Part shown: positions 37,326-46,823 of the stretch, piece after piece
How the letters are laid out: every line of letters starts with the position of its first letter
Numbering within the stretch: position 1 is the stretch's first letter
Origin: Chryseobacterium sp. ERMR1:04
GTDB lineage: Bacteria > Bacteroidota > Bacteroidia > Flavobacteriales > Weeksellaceae
Length of the DNA: 64,000 nucleotides
Direction of reading: 5' to 3'
Assembly: GCF_001297705.1 (NCBI RefSeq)
Contig: NZ_LIRF01000003.1
Location: 682,001-746,000 of the forward strand
Translations under genes and position numbers: made by a program
The notes under the pieces: model-generated
Seen by the model: only the letters and a program-made list of their open reading frames with translations
The model's database searches: none
Told to the model about the DNA's origin: nothing

Positions 37326-38732
37326 CTACTTCTTATATAAAGTTATGTATTTTTCCGCAGATTTCTCCCATGCAAAATCAAAACTCATATTTGCATGTAT
37401 TAAATTTTCCATCACTCCTTTTTGATTGTAGATGGCTAATGCTCTATTCATCGCATGAACGATGTCGTCTACTCCGGAATAGGTGAAATTAATTCCAGCT
37501 CCACCCGTAGAAATATCTTCAACAGTATCTCGTAAACCACCTGTATATCTTACAATAGGAACGGTTCCGTATCTCATGGAGTACATTTGATTCAATCCAC
37601 AAGGCTCTACTCTTGAAGGCATTAATAAAAAGTCTGCCGAAGCATAGATCTGATGCGAAAGAAATTCTTTGTACCCAACATCCAAAGCAAAATTGGAATA
37701 GGTATAATCATATTCTTTCAATTTATTTTCAATGTAAGAATTTCCGGAACCTAAAATCATGATGTTTAATGCTCCATAACTTTGTTTAATGCTTTTCCAT
37801 ACTACATCAGGAAGCAAATCTGCTCCTTTCTCTGTGGCAAATCTTCCGATAAAAGCAAATAAAGGAAGTTCAGGCTTTAAACCATATTCTTTACAAAGCT
37901 TTTCTTTATTCTTCTTTTTCTGTTGGATTACGTTCTTGCTGTTAAAATTAAAATTCAACATCGGGTCAGTTTCAGGATCCCAGACTTCGGTATCAATTCC
38001 GTTGATAATTCCGTATGCCTTTGAAAATTCATCACGAACCAAGCTTTCCAAACCTCTGAAACTTACAAAAAGTTCTTCCAGATATCCTTCAGAAACCGTT
38101 GTAAAAGCAGTTGAGCATTTGATCATACTTGCCAAAGGATTGATATAACCATTCCAATCCAAGAATCCCCATTTATAGCTATCAAAAGAAGGCATATAAT
38201 TTACCATTTCCCAGCTCATCATTCCCTGATACTCGCCATTATGAATAGTCCCTATGGTTTTTACTCCTTTTAAAAACTCAAATTCACGGCAATTTTCTAT
38301 CATAAAAGGAACCAATCCTGTATGATAATCGTGGCAATGCAAAACGTCAGGACGAATTTTCATTGAACTTAACCAATGTAACACTCCATGCTGAAAAGCC
38401 AAAAACTGAAAACTTTCATCCTGATATCCATAAGGATTCTCTCTGTCTAAAAGTCCGGGTATTTTAACCATATATAATTCAAATCCCAAAACATCAGTTT
38501 TCTCCTTCAACACCTGAACCTGAAGCATGTTTTGTCCCTGATGAATAAATCCGTCAAAAACAACCTCAAACTCATGATCGTAAACAAAAGCTTTGTTGTA
38601 CCAAGGCATTACCACCTTTGCATCAACTCCTTTTATTTTATTCTGATACTTTGGCAACGCTCCTACCACATCTGCCAACCCTCCTACTTTTGCTACCGGA
38701 TAACACTCGGTGCTAAGATGATAAACTATCAT
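37326..38732 (-). CDS. glgA: Glycogen synthase (GT5)
   Basis: Extends alpha-1,4-glucan from ADP-glucose. The product has 468 residues. The start MIVYHLSTECYPVAKVGGLADVVGALP contains the ADP-glucose-binding Lys15-Val-Gly-Gly-Leu. FAFIGRFATEKGADLLPDV near 295 and MPSRVEPCGLNQMYSMRYGT near 380-400 are the C-terminal GT-B signatures. It is 3 bp downstream of glgB, so the two are likely translated together. Confidence 0.97.
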   Translation of the reverse strand: MIVYHLSTECYPVAKVGGLADVVGALPKYQNKIKGVDAKVVMPWYNKAFVYDHEFEVVFDGFIHQGQNMLQVQVLKEKTDVLGFELYMVKIPGLLDRENPYGYQDESFQFLAFQHGVLHWLSSMKIRPDVLHCHDYHTGLVPFMIENCREFEFLKGVKTIGTIHNGEYQGMMSWEMVNYMPSFDSYKWGFLDWNGYINPLASMIKCSTAFTTVSEGYLEELFVSFRGLESLVRDEFSKAYGIINGIDTEVWDPETDPMLNFNFNSKNVIQQKKKNKEKLCKEYGLKPELPLFAFIGRFATEKGADLLPDVVWKSIKQSYGALNIMILGSGNSYIENKLKEYDYTYSNFALDVGYKEFLSHQIYASADFLLMPSRVEPCGLNQMYSMRYGTVPIVRYTGGLRDTVEDISTGGAGINFTYSGVDDIVHAMNRALAIYNQKGVMENLIHANMSFDFAWEKSAEKYITLYKK

Positions 38733-38735
38733 TTT

Positions 38736-40685
38736 TTATCTTTTGTGTAATTTAATTCTATGTAATTTATACTTTTTATCTTTTTTCATTTTTAAAACAA
38801 CTCCTGCAAGCGGTGGAAGTTTTAAAATTATTGAATTTAAACGATTCATCCATGGTCCAGATTGCTCTTTTATAATTTCAGGCTGTACACCACTTCCATT
38901 ATATCTTTCATCATCCGAATTGAAAATAACTTCCCAATGCGTTCCTTCATTGACCCCAATTTTATAATCTAAAACCTTTGGTGTGAGATTTAAAACCACC
39001 ATAAATATATTGTCCCTCCTTTTTCCCTTCCTTATATAAGTGAAAACAGAATTTTCAAGATCATCAGCTTCTACCCATTCGAAACCTGTTTTATCAAACT
39101 GATTTTCATAAAACGCAGATTCGTACCGATACAAATGGTTTAGATCTTTTACCAAAGTCTGTAATCCTTTATGAACCGGATATTTTAACAAATGCCAATC
39201 TAAACTTTGTTTAAAATTCCATTCATTTGTTTGTCCGAATTCATCTCCCATAAACAGAAGCTTTGCGCCAGGATGCGTAAACATATACACATACAGCGAC
39301 CGAAGATTGGCAAACTTCTGCCATTCATCACCTACCATCTTATAGATCAAACTTGCTTTTCCGTGGACTACCTCGTCGTGAGACAAAGGCATCATATAAT
39401 TTTCATTATACATATACATGGAAGCAAAAGTAAGTTTATGATGATGAAATTTTCTGCCTCCATAACCTTCTTTAAAATAATCCAATGTATCGTGCATCCA
39501 ACCCATCATCCATTTCATTCCGAAACCAACTCCTCCGTCGTGAACAGGCTTTGTGAGCATTGGAAAATCTGAACTTTCTTCAGCAATGGTGATGATATTA
39601 TCTCCAAACTCTTTATAAACAGCAGTATTAAATTCCTGTAAAAAAGTTTTCGCTTCAAGATTCACATTTCCTCCGTAAATATTAGGTTCCCATTCGCCTT
39701 CTTTTCGTGAATAATCGAGATGAAGCATTGAGGTTACTGCATCCACACGCAATCCATCAACATGATAACGATCTAACCAAAACATGGCGTTTGAAATTAA
39801 AAAAGACTTTACTTCATTTCTTCCATAATTGAAAATATAAGACTTCCAATCGGGATGAAAACCTTTTCTAGGATCTTCATGTTCATATAAATGGGAACCG
39901 TCAAAACGGTGCAAACCATTCGCATCACCCGGAAAATGAGATGGAACCCAATCTAAAATAACGCCAATACCATTGTTATGCAATTCATTAATTAAAAACA
40001 TTAAATCCTGTGGCGAACCAAAACGCGATGTCGCTGCATAAAAACCAGTGATCTGATATCCCCAGCTCGGATCATACGGATACTCCATCACAGGCATGAA
40101 TTCTACATGAGTAAAACCCATTTCTTTGATATAAGGAACGAGTTTTTTGGCAATATCCCGATAATTTAAAAATCGTTCAGGATCATCCAAATCTCTTACC
40201 CAAGAGCCCAGATGCAGTTCATACACCGAAATCGGAGCATTAAGACTGTTTACTTTCCAACGATTGTTAAGCCATTCTTTATCACCCCACTCATACCAAG
40301 TAGTAGCAACCAATGAAGCGGCCTGTCTATTTTGTTCCCAACTTAAAGCATAGGGATCACTTTTTTCTAAAATTTCTCCTCGGGGCGTTTCAACAGCATA
40401 TTTATATAAAGTTCCTAATGGTAATGCAGGAATAAAGCCTTCCCAAATTCCCGATTCATCCCAGCGAGGAAACAAAATATGGTCTTTATCATTCCAATTA
40501 TTGAAATCTCCTATCACCGAAACTTTTTTCGCATTGGGAGCCCAAACCGAAAAATAAACTCCTTGAATTCCTTCTTTTTCTACAGAATGCGCACCAAACA
40601 TATCGTATAGCTTATAATGCTTCCCTTCTTTAAAGAGATAAACATCATGTTCAGTAAAAAGCGTATACGTTTTAACAGAATTCAT
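38736..40685 (-). CDS. glgB: 1,4-alpha-glucan branching enzyme (GH13)
   Basis: Introduces alpha-1,6 branches in glycogen. The product has 649-650 residues (two adjacent ATGs). The CBM48 domain has FSVWAPNAKKVSVIGDFNNW near 46-66. Catalytic GH13 motifs are GVILDWVPSHF (region I), GLRVDAVTSML with nucleophile Asp316 (region II), IAEESSDFP with the acid at about 370 (region III) and PLSHDEVVHGK (region IV). It is the first gene of the minus-strand glycogen operon. The 208-bp divergent gap 40686-40896 is very AT-rich and holds no gene. Confidence 0.97.
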   Translation of the reverse strand: MNSVKTYTLFTEHDVYLFKEGKHYKLYDMFGAHSVEKEGIQGVYFSVWAPNAKKVSVIGDFNNWNDKDHILFPRWDESGIWEGFIPALPLGTLYKYAVETPRGEILEKSDPYALSWEQNRQAASLVATTWYEWGDKEWLNNRWKVNSLNAPISVYELHLGSWVRDLDDPERFLNYRDIAKKLVPYIKEMGFTHVEFMPVMEYPYDPSWGYQITGFYAATSRFGSPQDLMFLINELHNNGIGVILDWVPSHFPGDANGLHRFDGSHLYEHEDPRKGFHPDWKSYIFNYGRNEVKSFLISNAMFWLDRYHVDGLRVDAVTSMLHLDYSRKEGEWEPNIYGGNVNLEAKTFLQEFNTAVYKEFGDNIITIAEESSDFPMLTKPVHDGGVGFGMKWMMGWMHDTLDYFKEGYGGRKFHHHKLTFASMYMYNENYMMPLSHDEVVHGKASLIYKMVGDEWQKFANLRSLYVYMFTHPGAKLLFMGDEFGQTNEWNFKQSLDWHLLKYPVHKGLQTLVKDLNHLYRYESAFYENQFDKTGFEWVEADDLENSVFTYIRKGKRRDNIFMVVLNLTPKVLDYKIGVNEGTHWEVIFNSDDERYNGSGVQPEIIKEQSGPWMNRLNSIILKLPPLAGVVLKMKKDKKYKLHRIKLHKR

Positions 40686-40896
40686 CAAGTCTTTGATTAA
40701 TTTTTATATAATTCTTGAAGCTACAAAAAATATCAACAAACACTATTAACTATTGTTGAAATAATTATTATGTTAATTTGATTAACTCCCTTCCTGATCA
40801 AATATATAAATTTTTTAATCTTAATTATTTATTAATTTAAAATTTTACTATAAAAAGTTTTTTATAAATTTAACTATTAAAATTTATTAAACGCAC

Positions 40897-42021
40897 ATGA
40901 TGAAGTTTGAAATGTACACTGAAGAAAGTGATGACAGACCGATATATATCACAGGAAATTTCAACAACTGGAATCCTAAAGACTTTAACTACCAACTTAA
41001 ACAACTGGATCTTCACCGATATTCTATCGAAATTGATGATCAGGCTCTCCCGTCTGTGATTGAGTATAAATTTACAAAAGGCGGTTGGGAAAATGTAGAA
41101 TTAGACAAATACGGAAGTATTACTCCTAATAGAAAAGCAAACAAATCTTTAGGGAAAACCTCTGATATTGTTGAAAAATGGAGACTCAACTGGGGACCTT
41201 TTAAAGATGAATATTTCCCTATTGCAGAAATTATTTCGGAAGAATTTTATATTCCACAGCTTGACCGTTACCGTAAAGTCTGGGCCTTATTGCCTTACGA
41301 TTATTATTTCTCCAACAAAGACTATCCTGTTTTATACCTTCAGGATGCTCAAAACCTCTTCAATGAAGGAAGTGGATATGGGAATTGGGAAATCGATAAA
41401 AAACTCTCTATTCTTGCAGAATATGGGCGTGGTGATGTTATTGTAGTGGCCATAGAACATGGAAGCGAGGAAAGAATTAAAGAATATATTTTTGATAATG
41501 ATCATGTAGCCCACGGTTCTGAAGGAAAGAAATACATTCGTTTTATCACGGATACCCTGAAACCTTTTGTCGATGAAAATTACCGGACCAAAAAAGACAG
41601 AGACAATACAGGAATCGGAGGAAGTTCTCTCGGAGCATTGATCAGTATTTACAGTGGTTTTCTGTATCCCGAAGTCTATTCTAAATTATTAATTTTTTCA
41701 CCTTCTCTTTGGGTTGAGCCTAATAATAATTTTCCGATGATGAATTTCAGAACCCCTTTTACCACAAAAATATATTTATACGGTGGTGCGCAGGAAGGAT
41801 CTAAAATGGTAAAAAGAATTCACATTTTTGAAGAATATTTAAAGAAATGGGAGGAAAAAAAACTGTTTGATTTCGAGTTTAAAACAAGTATTAATCCTGA
41901 AGGAACACACAATGAATTTTATTGGTCACAGGAATTCCCAAGAGCTATAGAATGGCTATTTTATGACAACATAGAAAACCCTGTAGAAGTAGAGCCACAA
42001 CAAAAAAGCATTAAAAATTAA
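40897..42021 (+). CDS. Esterase-D-type alpha/beta hydrolase with N-terminal CBM48-like domain
   Basis: A 374-residue protein. Residues 1-75 (IYITGNFNNWNPKDF, YKFTKGGWENVE) look like a CBM48/AMPK glycogen-binding domain, similar to the start of GlgB. Residues 125-350 form an esterase domain with nucleophile Ser244 in GGSSLGA and a likely catalytic His in NPEGTHNEFYWSQE. There is no signal peptide, so it acts in the cytoplasm. It is divergent from glgB and precedes the aminopeptidase/ATP-grasp genes. The substrate could be a glucan ester or the product of the downstream pathway. Confidence 0.82.
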   Translation: MMKFEMYTEESDDRPIYITGNFNNWNPKDFNYQLKQLDLHRYSIEIDDQALPSVIEYKFTKGGWENVELDKYGSITPNRKANKSLGKTSDIVEKWRLNWGPFKDEYFPIAEIISEEFYIPQLDRYRKVWALLPYDYYFSNKDYPVLYLQDAQNLFNEGSGYGNWEIDKKLSILAEYGRGDVIVVAIEHGSEERIKEYIFDNDHVAHGSEGKKYIRFITDTLKPFVDENYRTKKDRDNTGIGGSSLGALISIYSGFLYPEVYSKLLIFSPSLWVEPNNNFPMMNFRTPFTTKIYLYGGAQEGSKMVKRIHIFEEYLKKWEEKKLFDFEFKTSINPEGTHNEFYWSQEFPRAIEWLFYDNIENPVEVEPQQKSIKN

Positions 42022-42085
42022 CAGATAAGCAAACAAAAAAAATCTAATCAGCTTAAAAATATATTATTAAATTATTACAAGACCT

Positions 42086-43501
42086 ATGGAACTAATTAAT
42101 AAAAAAAACAAAACATATACGCAAGTCTTCCAATTATTCACAGAAGAAGAGTGGACAAAAAAAGAAGGAAAATTCAATAAAAACATATCACCTTTTTTCA
42201 CAGGAAAGAAAAACGAAGTCTTTATAAATGCGCATGAAGAAGGCGTTACCTATTTTATTGGTCTGGGTAAATCTACACTTCAGAATTTTGAAGCACAACA
42301 GGTAGCCCAGAAATTCTCCCAAAGTCAGAAAAAGAATTTACAGCCAGTTCCCACGTTGCTTTTAGCAGATTTCATCACAGATAAACAGTTTGAAGAATTT
42401 GTGAAAGGGCTATTAATAGGAACCTACAACTACCCTTTTGATAAAACCCATCCTTTCTGGAATGCAAAATTTGAAATCCATTTTGAGAATGTAAGCCAGA
42501 AAAAATTAAATGCAATAACCGAAAGAGTTACAGCATTATGTAACGGACAAATTGCCTGTCAGGATTGGCTAAACAAACCCGCCAATCTTAAAAACCCTGA
42601 TATATTTAATTTATATCTTAAAAATTTAGCCAAGAAGAATGATTTAAAATACACCGTCTTTAACAGGAAAAAATGTGAGGAGCTAGGCTTGGGAGCTTAT
42701 CTTTCTGTAAATCAAGGAAGTGCTTATGATGCTGCTTTTACCATTTTAGAGTATAAGACAAGTGTTAAAAACGCTAAAACCATTGGTCTGGTCGGAAAAT
42801 GTGTATTGTTTGATACCGGAGGAGTTTCATTGAAAAACCCTGATAATATGCATTATATGAAATCTGATATGGGTGGAGCAACCGCTGTTTTAGGCGCTTT
42901 AATTTATGCTTCAGAAATGCAGCTTCCTGTAAATATTGTTGCGATTTTACCGATTACAGACAATGCTATTTCTGAAAAAGCCTTCCTTCCGAGTGATGTG
43001 ATTACCGCATACAATGGAAAAACAATTGAGGTCTTAAATACCGATGCGGAAGGCAGAATGATCTTGGCAGACGGACTTTCTTATATGGCTAAAAATTTCA
43101 AAACAGATATATTGATTGACCTTGCTACATTAACAGGAAGCTCAGTAAGAATGTTCGGTGATACTTGCGGAGCCTTGTTTTCCAATAATGAAGAGCTGAA
43201 AAATCTTTTAATAAAAACCGGTGATAAAACCAATCAAAGACTATGGAATTTACCGTTATGGGACATTTGGAAAGACGATATACAATCTGATGTTGCCGAT
43301 TTGAAAAACATTTCAATGAAACCTATTGGAGACTGTATTATTGCTGCAAAATTCTTAGAACAGTTTATTGAAAATCATCCAAAATGGGCCCATTTAGACA
43401 TTGCCGGAGTTGCCTTTGGAAGCGTTGGATATGCCAAAGAAAAAGCTGCAACAGGCTTTGGAGTGCAGTTATTGGCCGATTTAATTGAAAATTATCACTA
43501 A
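42086..43501 (+). CDS. M17 leucyl aminopeptidase-family metallopeptidase
   Basis: A 471-residue aminopeptidase of the PepA family. Metal ligands and catalytic residues are present: Lys238 and Asp243 in VGKCVLFDTGG, Asp261 in SDMGGA, and Asp320/Glu322/Arg324 in LNTDAEGRMILADG. The N-terminal domain is divergent. It lies 64 bp after the CBM48 esterase and 141 bp before the ATP-grasp operon. It may be a general peptidase or may process the peptide-like product of the neighbouring ligases. Confidence 0.92.
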   Translation: MELINKKNKTYTQVFQLFTEEEWTKKEGKFNKNISPFFTGKKNEVFINAHEEGVTYFIGLGKSTLQNFEAQQVAQKFSQSQKKNLQPVPTLLLADFITDKQFEEFVKGLLIGTYNYPFDKTHPFWNAKFEIHFENVSQKKLNAITERVTALCNGQIACQDWLNKPANLKNPDIFNLYLKNLAKKNDLKYTVFNRKKCEELGLGAYLSVNQGSAYDAAFTILEYKTSVKNAKTIGLVGKCVLFDTGGVSLKNPDNMHYMKSDMGGATAVLGALIYASEMQLPVNIVAILPITDNAISEKAFLPSDVITAYNGKTIEVLNTDAEGRMILADGLSYMAKNFKTDILIDLATLTGSSVRMFGDTCGALFSNNEELKNLLIKTGDKTNQRLWNLPLWDIWKDDIQSDVADLKNISMKPIGDCIIAAKFLEQFIENHPKWAHLDIAGVAFGSVGYAKEKAATGFGVQLLADLIENYH

Positions 43502-43605
43502 AAATTAGTTTATTACAAAAAATGTCTGTATAATTGATATAGTAATTCTCAAAAACACAACAATAGACTACTTTACACAATAATTAACCAACAAAGAATC
43601 TGTTT

Positions 43606-43613
43606 TATTTTTG
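43606..43613 (+). promoter_or_regulatory. -7 promoter element of the amidoligase cluster
   Basis: TATTTTTG matches TAnnTTTG, 29 bp before the first ATP-grasp ATG at 43643. A good -33 element is not visible. Confidence 0.5.
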
Positions 43614-43642
43614 AATATTCACTAAAATTAAAAAAACATTAT

Positions 43643-44854
43643 ATGGAGGAGAAAACAATAGTATGTATTTCGTGCTATTACAAGGGCTATGATTTCATGG
43701 ATGAAATGAAGAAGCTCGGTAATAAAGTAATCTTAATAACATCTGAAAATCTTAAAGAAAAAAATTGGCCGTGGGAAGCCATCGATGAGGTATTTTACAT
43801 GCCGGAACTCAAACCTTCTGTTTGGAATCTTGATCATCTTATTCAGGGATTTTCTTATCTTATGCAAACCAGAAAAGTAGATGCTGTGGTGGCTTTAGAT
43901 GATTATGATGTTGAAAAAGCAGCCCTCATCAGAGAAACTTTCCGCATTCCGGGAATGGGCCAAACCACTCACCGTTATTTCAGAGATAAATTGGCGATGA
44001 GACAAAAAGCAAAAGATTCTGGAATCAATGTCCCTGAGTTTACAGCAGTTTTTAATATTGACGAAGTAAATACATTTATAGAAAAGGTTCCGGATCCATG
44101 GGTGCTAAAACCACGTTCGGAAGCATCTGCCTCAGGAATTAAAAAAATAACAAACAAAGACCAACTTTGGGAAGCTTTATATGAACTTGGAGAAGAGCGT
44201 CATTTATTTCTATTGGAAAGCTTTAAACCTGGAGATGTTTATCATGTGGACAGCTTAACATTTAACAAAGAAATTGTATTTACTTCAGCATCCAAATATC
44301 TTGCCCCACCTATGGAGGTTTCTCATGAAGGTGGTGTATTCAGAACGAAAACACTAGGAAGATATTCTGATGAATTTAAAGCATTGGATGAAGTGAATGC
44401 AGATGTAATTTTAAATTTCGGATTGCTAAACGGTGCTACTCATACAGAATTTATAAGAAGTAAAGAAGATGGTAAATATTATTTCCTGGAAACTTCATCA
44501 AGAGTTGGGGGCGCTCACATCCCTGATCTGGTGGAAGCTTCAAGTAATGTTAACATCTGGAGGGAATGGGCAAAAATAGAAGATGCTCTTTTGAAAGGTA
44601 AAAAATATCAGGTATCAAAACCTACAGCCTATTATTCAGGGTTAATTATTGCTTTAATTAAAGATAGAGAACCAGATTATAATCAATTTGAATGTGAAGA
44701 AGCGGTACAATTCTTACCCATAGAATACCACGTTGGTATTGTATATAAATCCAGCGATTCTACCGTTGTGCAGGAAAGACTAGATTATGCTGCAAAAAAA
44801 ATACATGCAGAATTATTAAATATCATCCCGCCTAAAAGCAAACCAACTTCATAA
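43643..44854 (+). CDS. ATP-grasp ligase 1 (carbamoyl-phosphate-synthase/L-amino-acid-ligase-like)
   Basis: A 403-residue ATP-grasp enzyme expected to form a C-N bond through an acyl-phosphate. The N-terminal pre-ATP-grasp Rossmann-like domain covers about 1-105. ATP-binding Lys156 is in DPWVLKPRSEASASG. The Mg-binding block ATHTEFIRSKEDGKYYFLE plus SSRVGGAH near 266-297 carries the carboxylates and Arg typical of the fold. It is the first gene of a plus-strand run with an esterase, a second ATP-grasp, GCS2 and an amidotransferase-like gene. The substrate is unknown. Confidence 0.9.
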   Translation: MEEKTIVCISCYYKGYDFMDEMKKLGNKVILITSENLKEKNWPWEAIDEVFYMPELKPSVWNLDHLIQGFSYLMQTRKVDAVVALDDYDVEKAALIRETFRIPGMGQTTHRYFRDKLAMRQKAKDSGINVPEFTAVFNIDEVNTFIEKVPDPWVLKPRSEASASGIKKITNKDQLWEALYELGEERHLFLLESFKPGDVYHVDSLTFNKEIVFTSASKYLAPPMEVSHEGGVFRTKTLGRYSDEFKALDEVNADVILNFGLLNGATHTEFIRSKEDGKYYFLETSSRVGGAHIPDLVEASSNVNIWREWAKIEDALLKGKKYQVSKPTAYYSGLIIALIKDREPDYNQFECEEAVQFLPIEYHVGIVYKSSDSTVVQERLDYAAKKIHAELLNIIPPKSKPTS

Positions 44855-44861
44855 TTCAGTG

Positions 44862-44999
44862 ATGAATAAAGACATGAATATCAAAGAAGTCATTCCTCAA
44901 TTTCTAAAAATCCCAATCTGAATAAAGCATTAGAAAATGCTAAAAACAGAGCATACAAGAAAAGGAATTATCGTTCTCGATATCCTTACAGAGGATTGA
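44862..44999 (+). pseudogene. Possible damaged 45-codon ORF between ATP-grasp 1 and the esterase
   Basis: The frame starting ATG 44862 (MNKDMNIKEVIPQ) stops at 44919, but the same frame later reads TEHTRKGIIVLDILTED to a TGA at 44997-44999. The stretch between them is clean in the next frame (ISKNPNLNKALENAK, 44900-44944). One added base near 44900 and one removed from the A-run at 44942-44946 would give a single 45-residue protein of the same total length. It begins 7 bp after the ATP-grasp stop. It may be a broken or mis-sequenced small gene or chance. No family is recognised. Confidence 0.35.
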
Positions 45000-45084
45000 T
45001 TGGGCGGAATTGAATGGATAGAATTGATATAATTCTTCTTCGATAGTAATGAAATAAAATAGTAAAACTCAAATAAGAAAAAAA

Positions 45085-45798
45085 ATGCCTCAGATAGAAC
45101 ATACTGATTACTATTCAAACATATTAGGAACAAGCCTTAAAGTAGAGGTAACCGGACATTATGGGCATCCCATTATCATGTTCCCTACTTCCCAAGGGCA
45201 ATATACCCAAAACCATGATTTTAACCTTAATGGAAGCATCAATTGGTTTATTGAACAAGGAAAAATAAAATTATATAATATTCAAACCATTGACAGCTGG
45301 AGTTTTTACGACAACAACATATCGCCACAGCAAAGGATTAAAAACTATGAGCGATACGTACAGTTTCTCATTCAGGAATTTGTTCCTTACATCCAAAAGC
45401 TACATAAAACCCATCGTGTAGCAGTTGCAGGAGCTAGTTTTGGAGGCTATCATGCGGCTAATTTCGCGTTTAGATTCCCTGACGTAGTTTCTCATTTATT
45501 CTGCCTTTCGGGAGCCTTCAGTATCCGTAATTTTATGGATGGATACTCTGATGAATTGGTCTATTTCAATTGCCCGAGAGAGTTCGTGAAAAATGATGAA
45601 GCCTGGAAATACAAACACATGCACATCGTATTAAGTACTTCCGATCAGGATATCTGTAAAGATAAAAACTTAGAAATGGCAGGCATCTTAAGATCAAAAG
45701 GAATTGATTTCTGGTATGATGAAAGAAAATGGATCAGCCACGACTGGGTTCTTTGGCGAATGGTCTTTCCTAAATTTATAGGAACCTTTTTCTCTTAA
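45085..45798 (+). CDS. Esterase-D-like alpha/beta hydrolase in the amidoligase cluster
   Basis: A 237-residue cytoplasmic hydrolase. The nucleophile Ser118 is in AVAGASFGGYHAA, the GxSxG elbow. GHPIIMFPTSQGQYTQNHDF near residue 27 supplies the oxyanion-hole strand, and the likely catalytic Asp and His lie in STSDQD (about 193) and WISHDWVLWR (about 218). Family relatives hydrolyse short esters or thioesters. Located between two ATP-grasp ligases, it may release, trim or edit a ligated product. Confidence 0.87.
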   Translation: MPQIEHTDYYSNILGTSLKVEVTGHYGHPIIMFPTSQGQYTQNHDFNLNGSINWFIEQGKIKLYNIQTIDSWSFYDNNISPQQRIKNYERYVQFLIQEFVPYIQKLHKTHRVAVAGASFGGYHAANFAFRFPDVVSHLFCLSGAFSIRNFMDGYSDELVYFNCPREFVKNDEAWKYKHMHIVLSTSDQDICKDKNLEMAGILRSKGIDFWYDERKWISHDWVLWRMVFPKFIGTFFS

Positions 45799-45844
45799 CA
45801 TTTTATAGAAAATTAAATAGTATAAAACATTAAAAACAACAATT

Positions 45845-46798
45845 ATGGCAAAAAAAGTTGGAATTCTATTTGGGATGGAAGATACATTTCCTTGGGCATT
45901 CATAGACAAGGTAAATGAATTAGGCGGCGGAGAGATTATTGCTGAAGCAGTGACCATTGACAAATTAGAGCAAGGTGCTGATTACGGATATGCAGTAATT
46001 ATAGACAGAATTTCGCAAGATGTTCCTTTCTACAGAGCGTATCTTAAAAATGCAGCATTGAACGGAACGTATGTTATCAATAATCCTTTTTGGTGGAGTG
46101 CAGACGAGAAGTTTTTCAATAATGCATTGATGTCTAAGCTGGGAATCCCTCTTCCCAAGACGGTCTTATTGCCATCGCACGAAAGACCTACAGACACTTC
46201 AGAAAAATCATTCAGAAACTTAAAATTCCCTCACGATTGGGATTATATTTTTGAATATGTAGGCTTCCCTGCTTATATGAAACCTCATGATGGTGGCGGC
46301 TGGAAAAGTGTTTACCGCGTAGAAAACCCGGAAGACCTTTGGAATAAACTGGGAGAAACCGAGCAATTGGTAATGATGGTTCAGGAAGAAATTGTTTTTG
46401 AAGATTACTACAGAGTGTATTGTTTAGGCAAGAAATATGTTCACATCATGCCTTACGAACCTAGAAATGCCCATCATTTAAGATATGCAACAACGCATCA
46501 AACGGAAGGCGCAGAACTAAAAAAATTACTCAAAGTAATTCATGATTATACAATCAAAATGAATGAAGCTTTAGGTTATGATTTCAATACTGTAGAATTT
46601 GCGATTAGAGACGGAATTCCTTATGCTATTGATTTCTGTAATCCTGCTCCTGACGCAGATATCAACTCAGTAGGGGAAGAAAACTTCGCATGGATCGTAG
46701 AACATTCAGCTAAATTAGCGATTGAAAAAGCGAAAGAATATGTTCCGGGAAAACCTAATATCTCTTGGGGAACTTTTGTAAAAGATTCCGTAAAATAA
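45845..46798 (+). CDS. ATP-grasp ligase 2 (RimK/glutathione-synthetase-like)
   Basis: A 317-residue ATP-grasp protein. An N-terminal domain of about 95 residues (VGILFGMEDTFPWAFIDKV) is followed by the ATP-grasp core: Lys146 in PAYMKPHDGGGWKSV, MMVQEEIVFEDYYRVYCLGK near 180-200, and the metal site FNTVEFAIRDGIPYAIDFCN near 246-266. NPAPDADINSVGEENFAW follows the metal-binding Asn. It is one of three ligase families in this run. It probably joins an amino acid or amine to a carboxylate made by a neighbour. Confidence 0.9.
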   Translation: MAKKVGILFGMEDTFPWAFIDKVNELGGGEIIAEAVTIDKLEQGADYGYAVIIDRISQDVPFYRAYLKNAALNGTYVINNPFWWSADEKFFNNALMSKLGIPLPKTVLLPSHERPTDTSEKSFRNLKFPHDWDYIFEYVGFPAYMKPHDGGGWKSVYRVENPEDLWNKLGETEQLVMMVQEEIVFEDYYRVYCLGKKYVHIMPYEPRNAHHLRYATTHQTEGAELKKLLKVIHDYTIKMNEALGYDFNTVEFAIRDGIPYAIDFCNPAPDADINSVGEENFAWIVEHSAKLAIEKAKEYVPGKPNISWGTFVKDSVK

Positions 46799-46823
46799 AA
46801 AAACAAAAAAACACCGAAAAAAA

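Noticed and set aside
44930..45133. 67-codon minus-strand frame between ATP-grasp 1 and the esterase
   Set aside because: It overlaps the 5' end of the esterase gene on the other strand and encodes a hydrophobic, low-complexity product, so it is probably a shadow.
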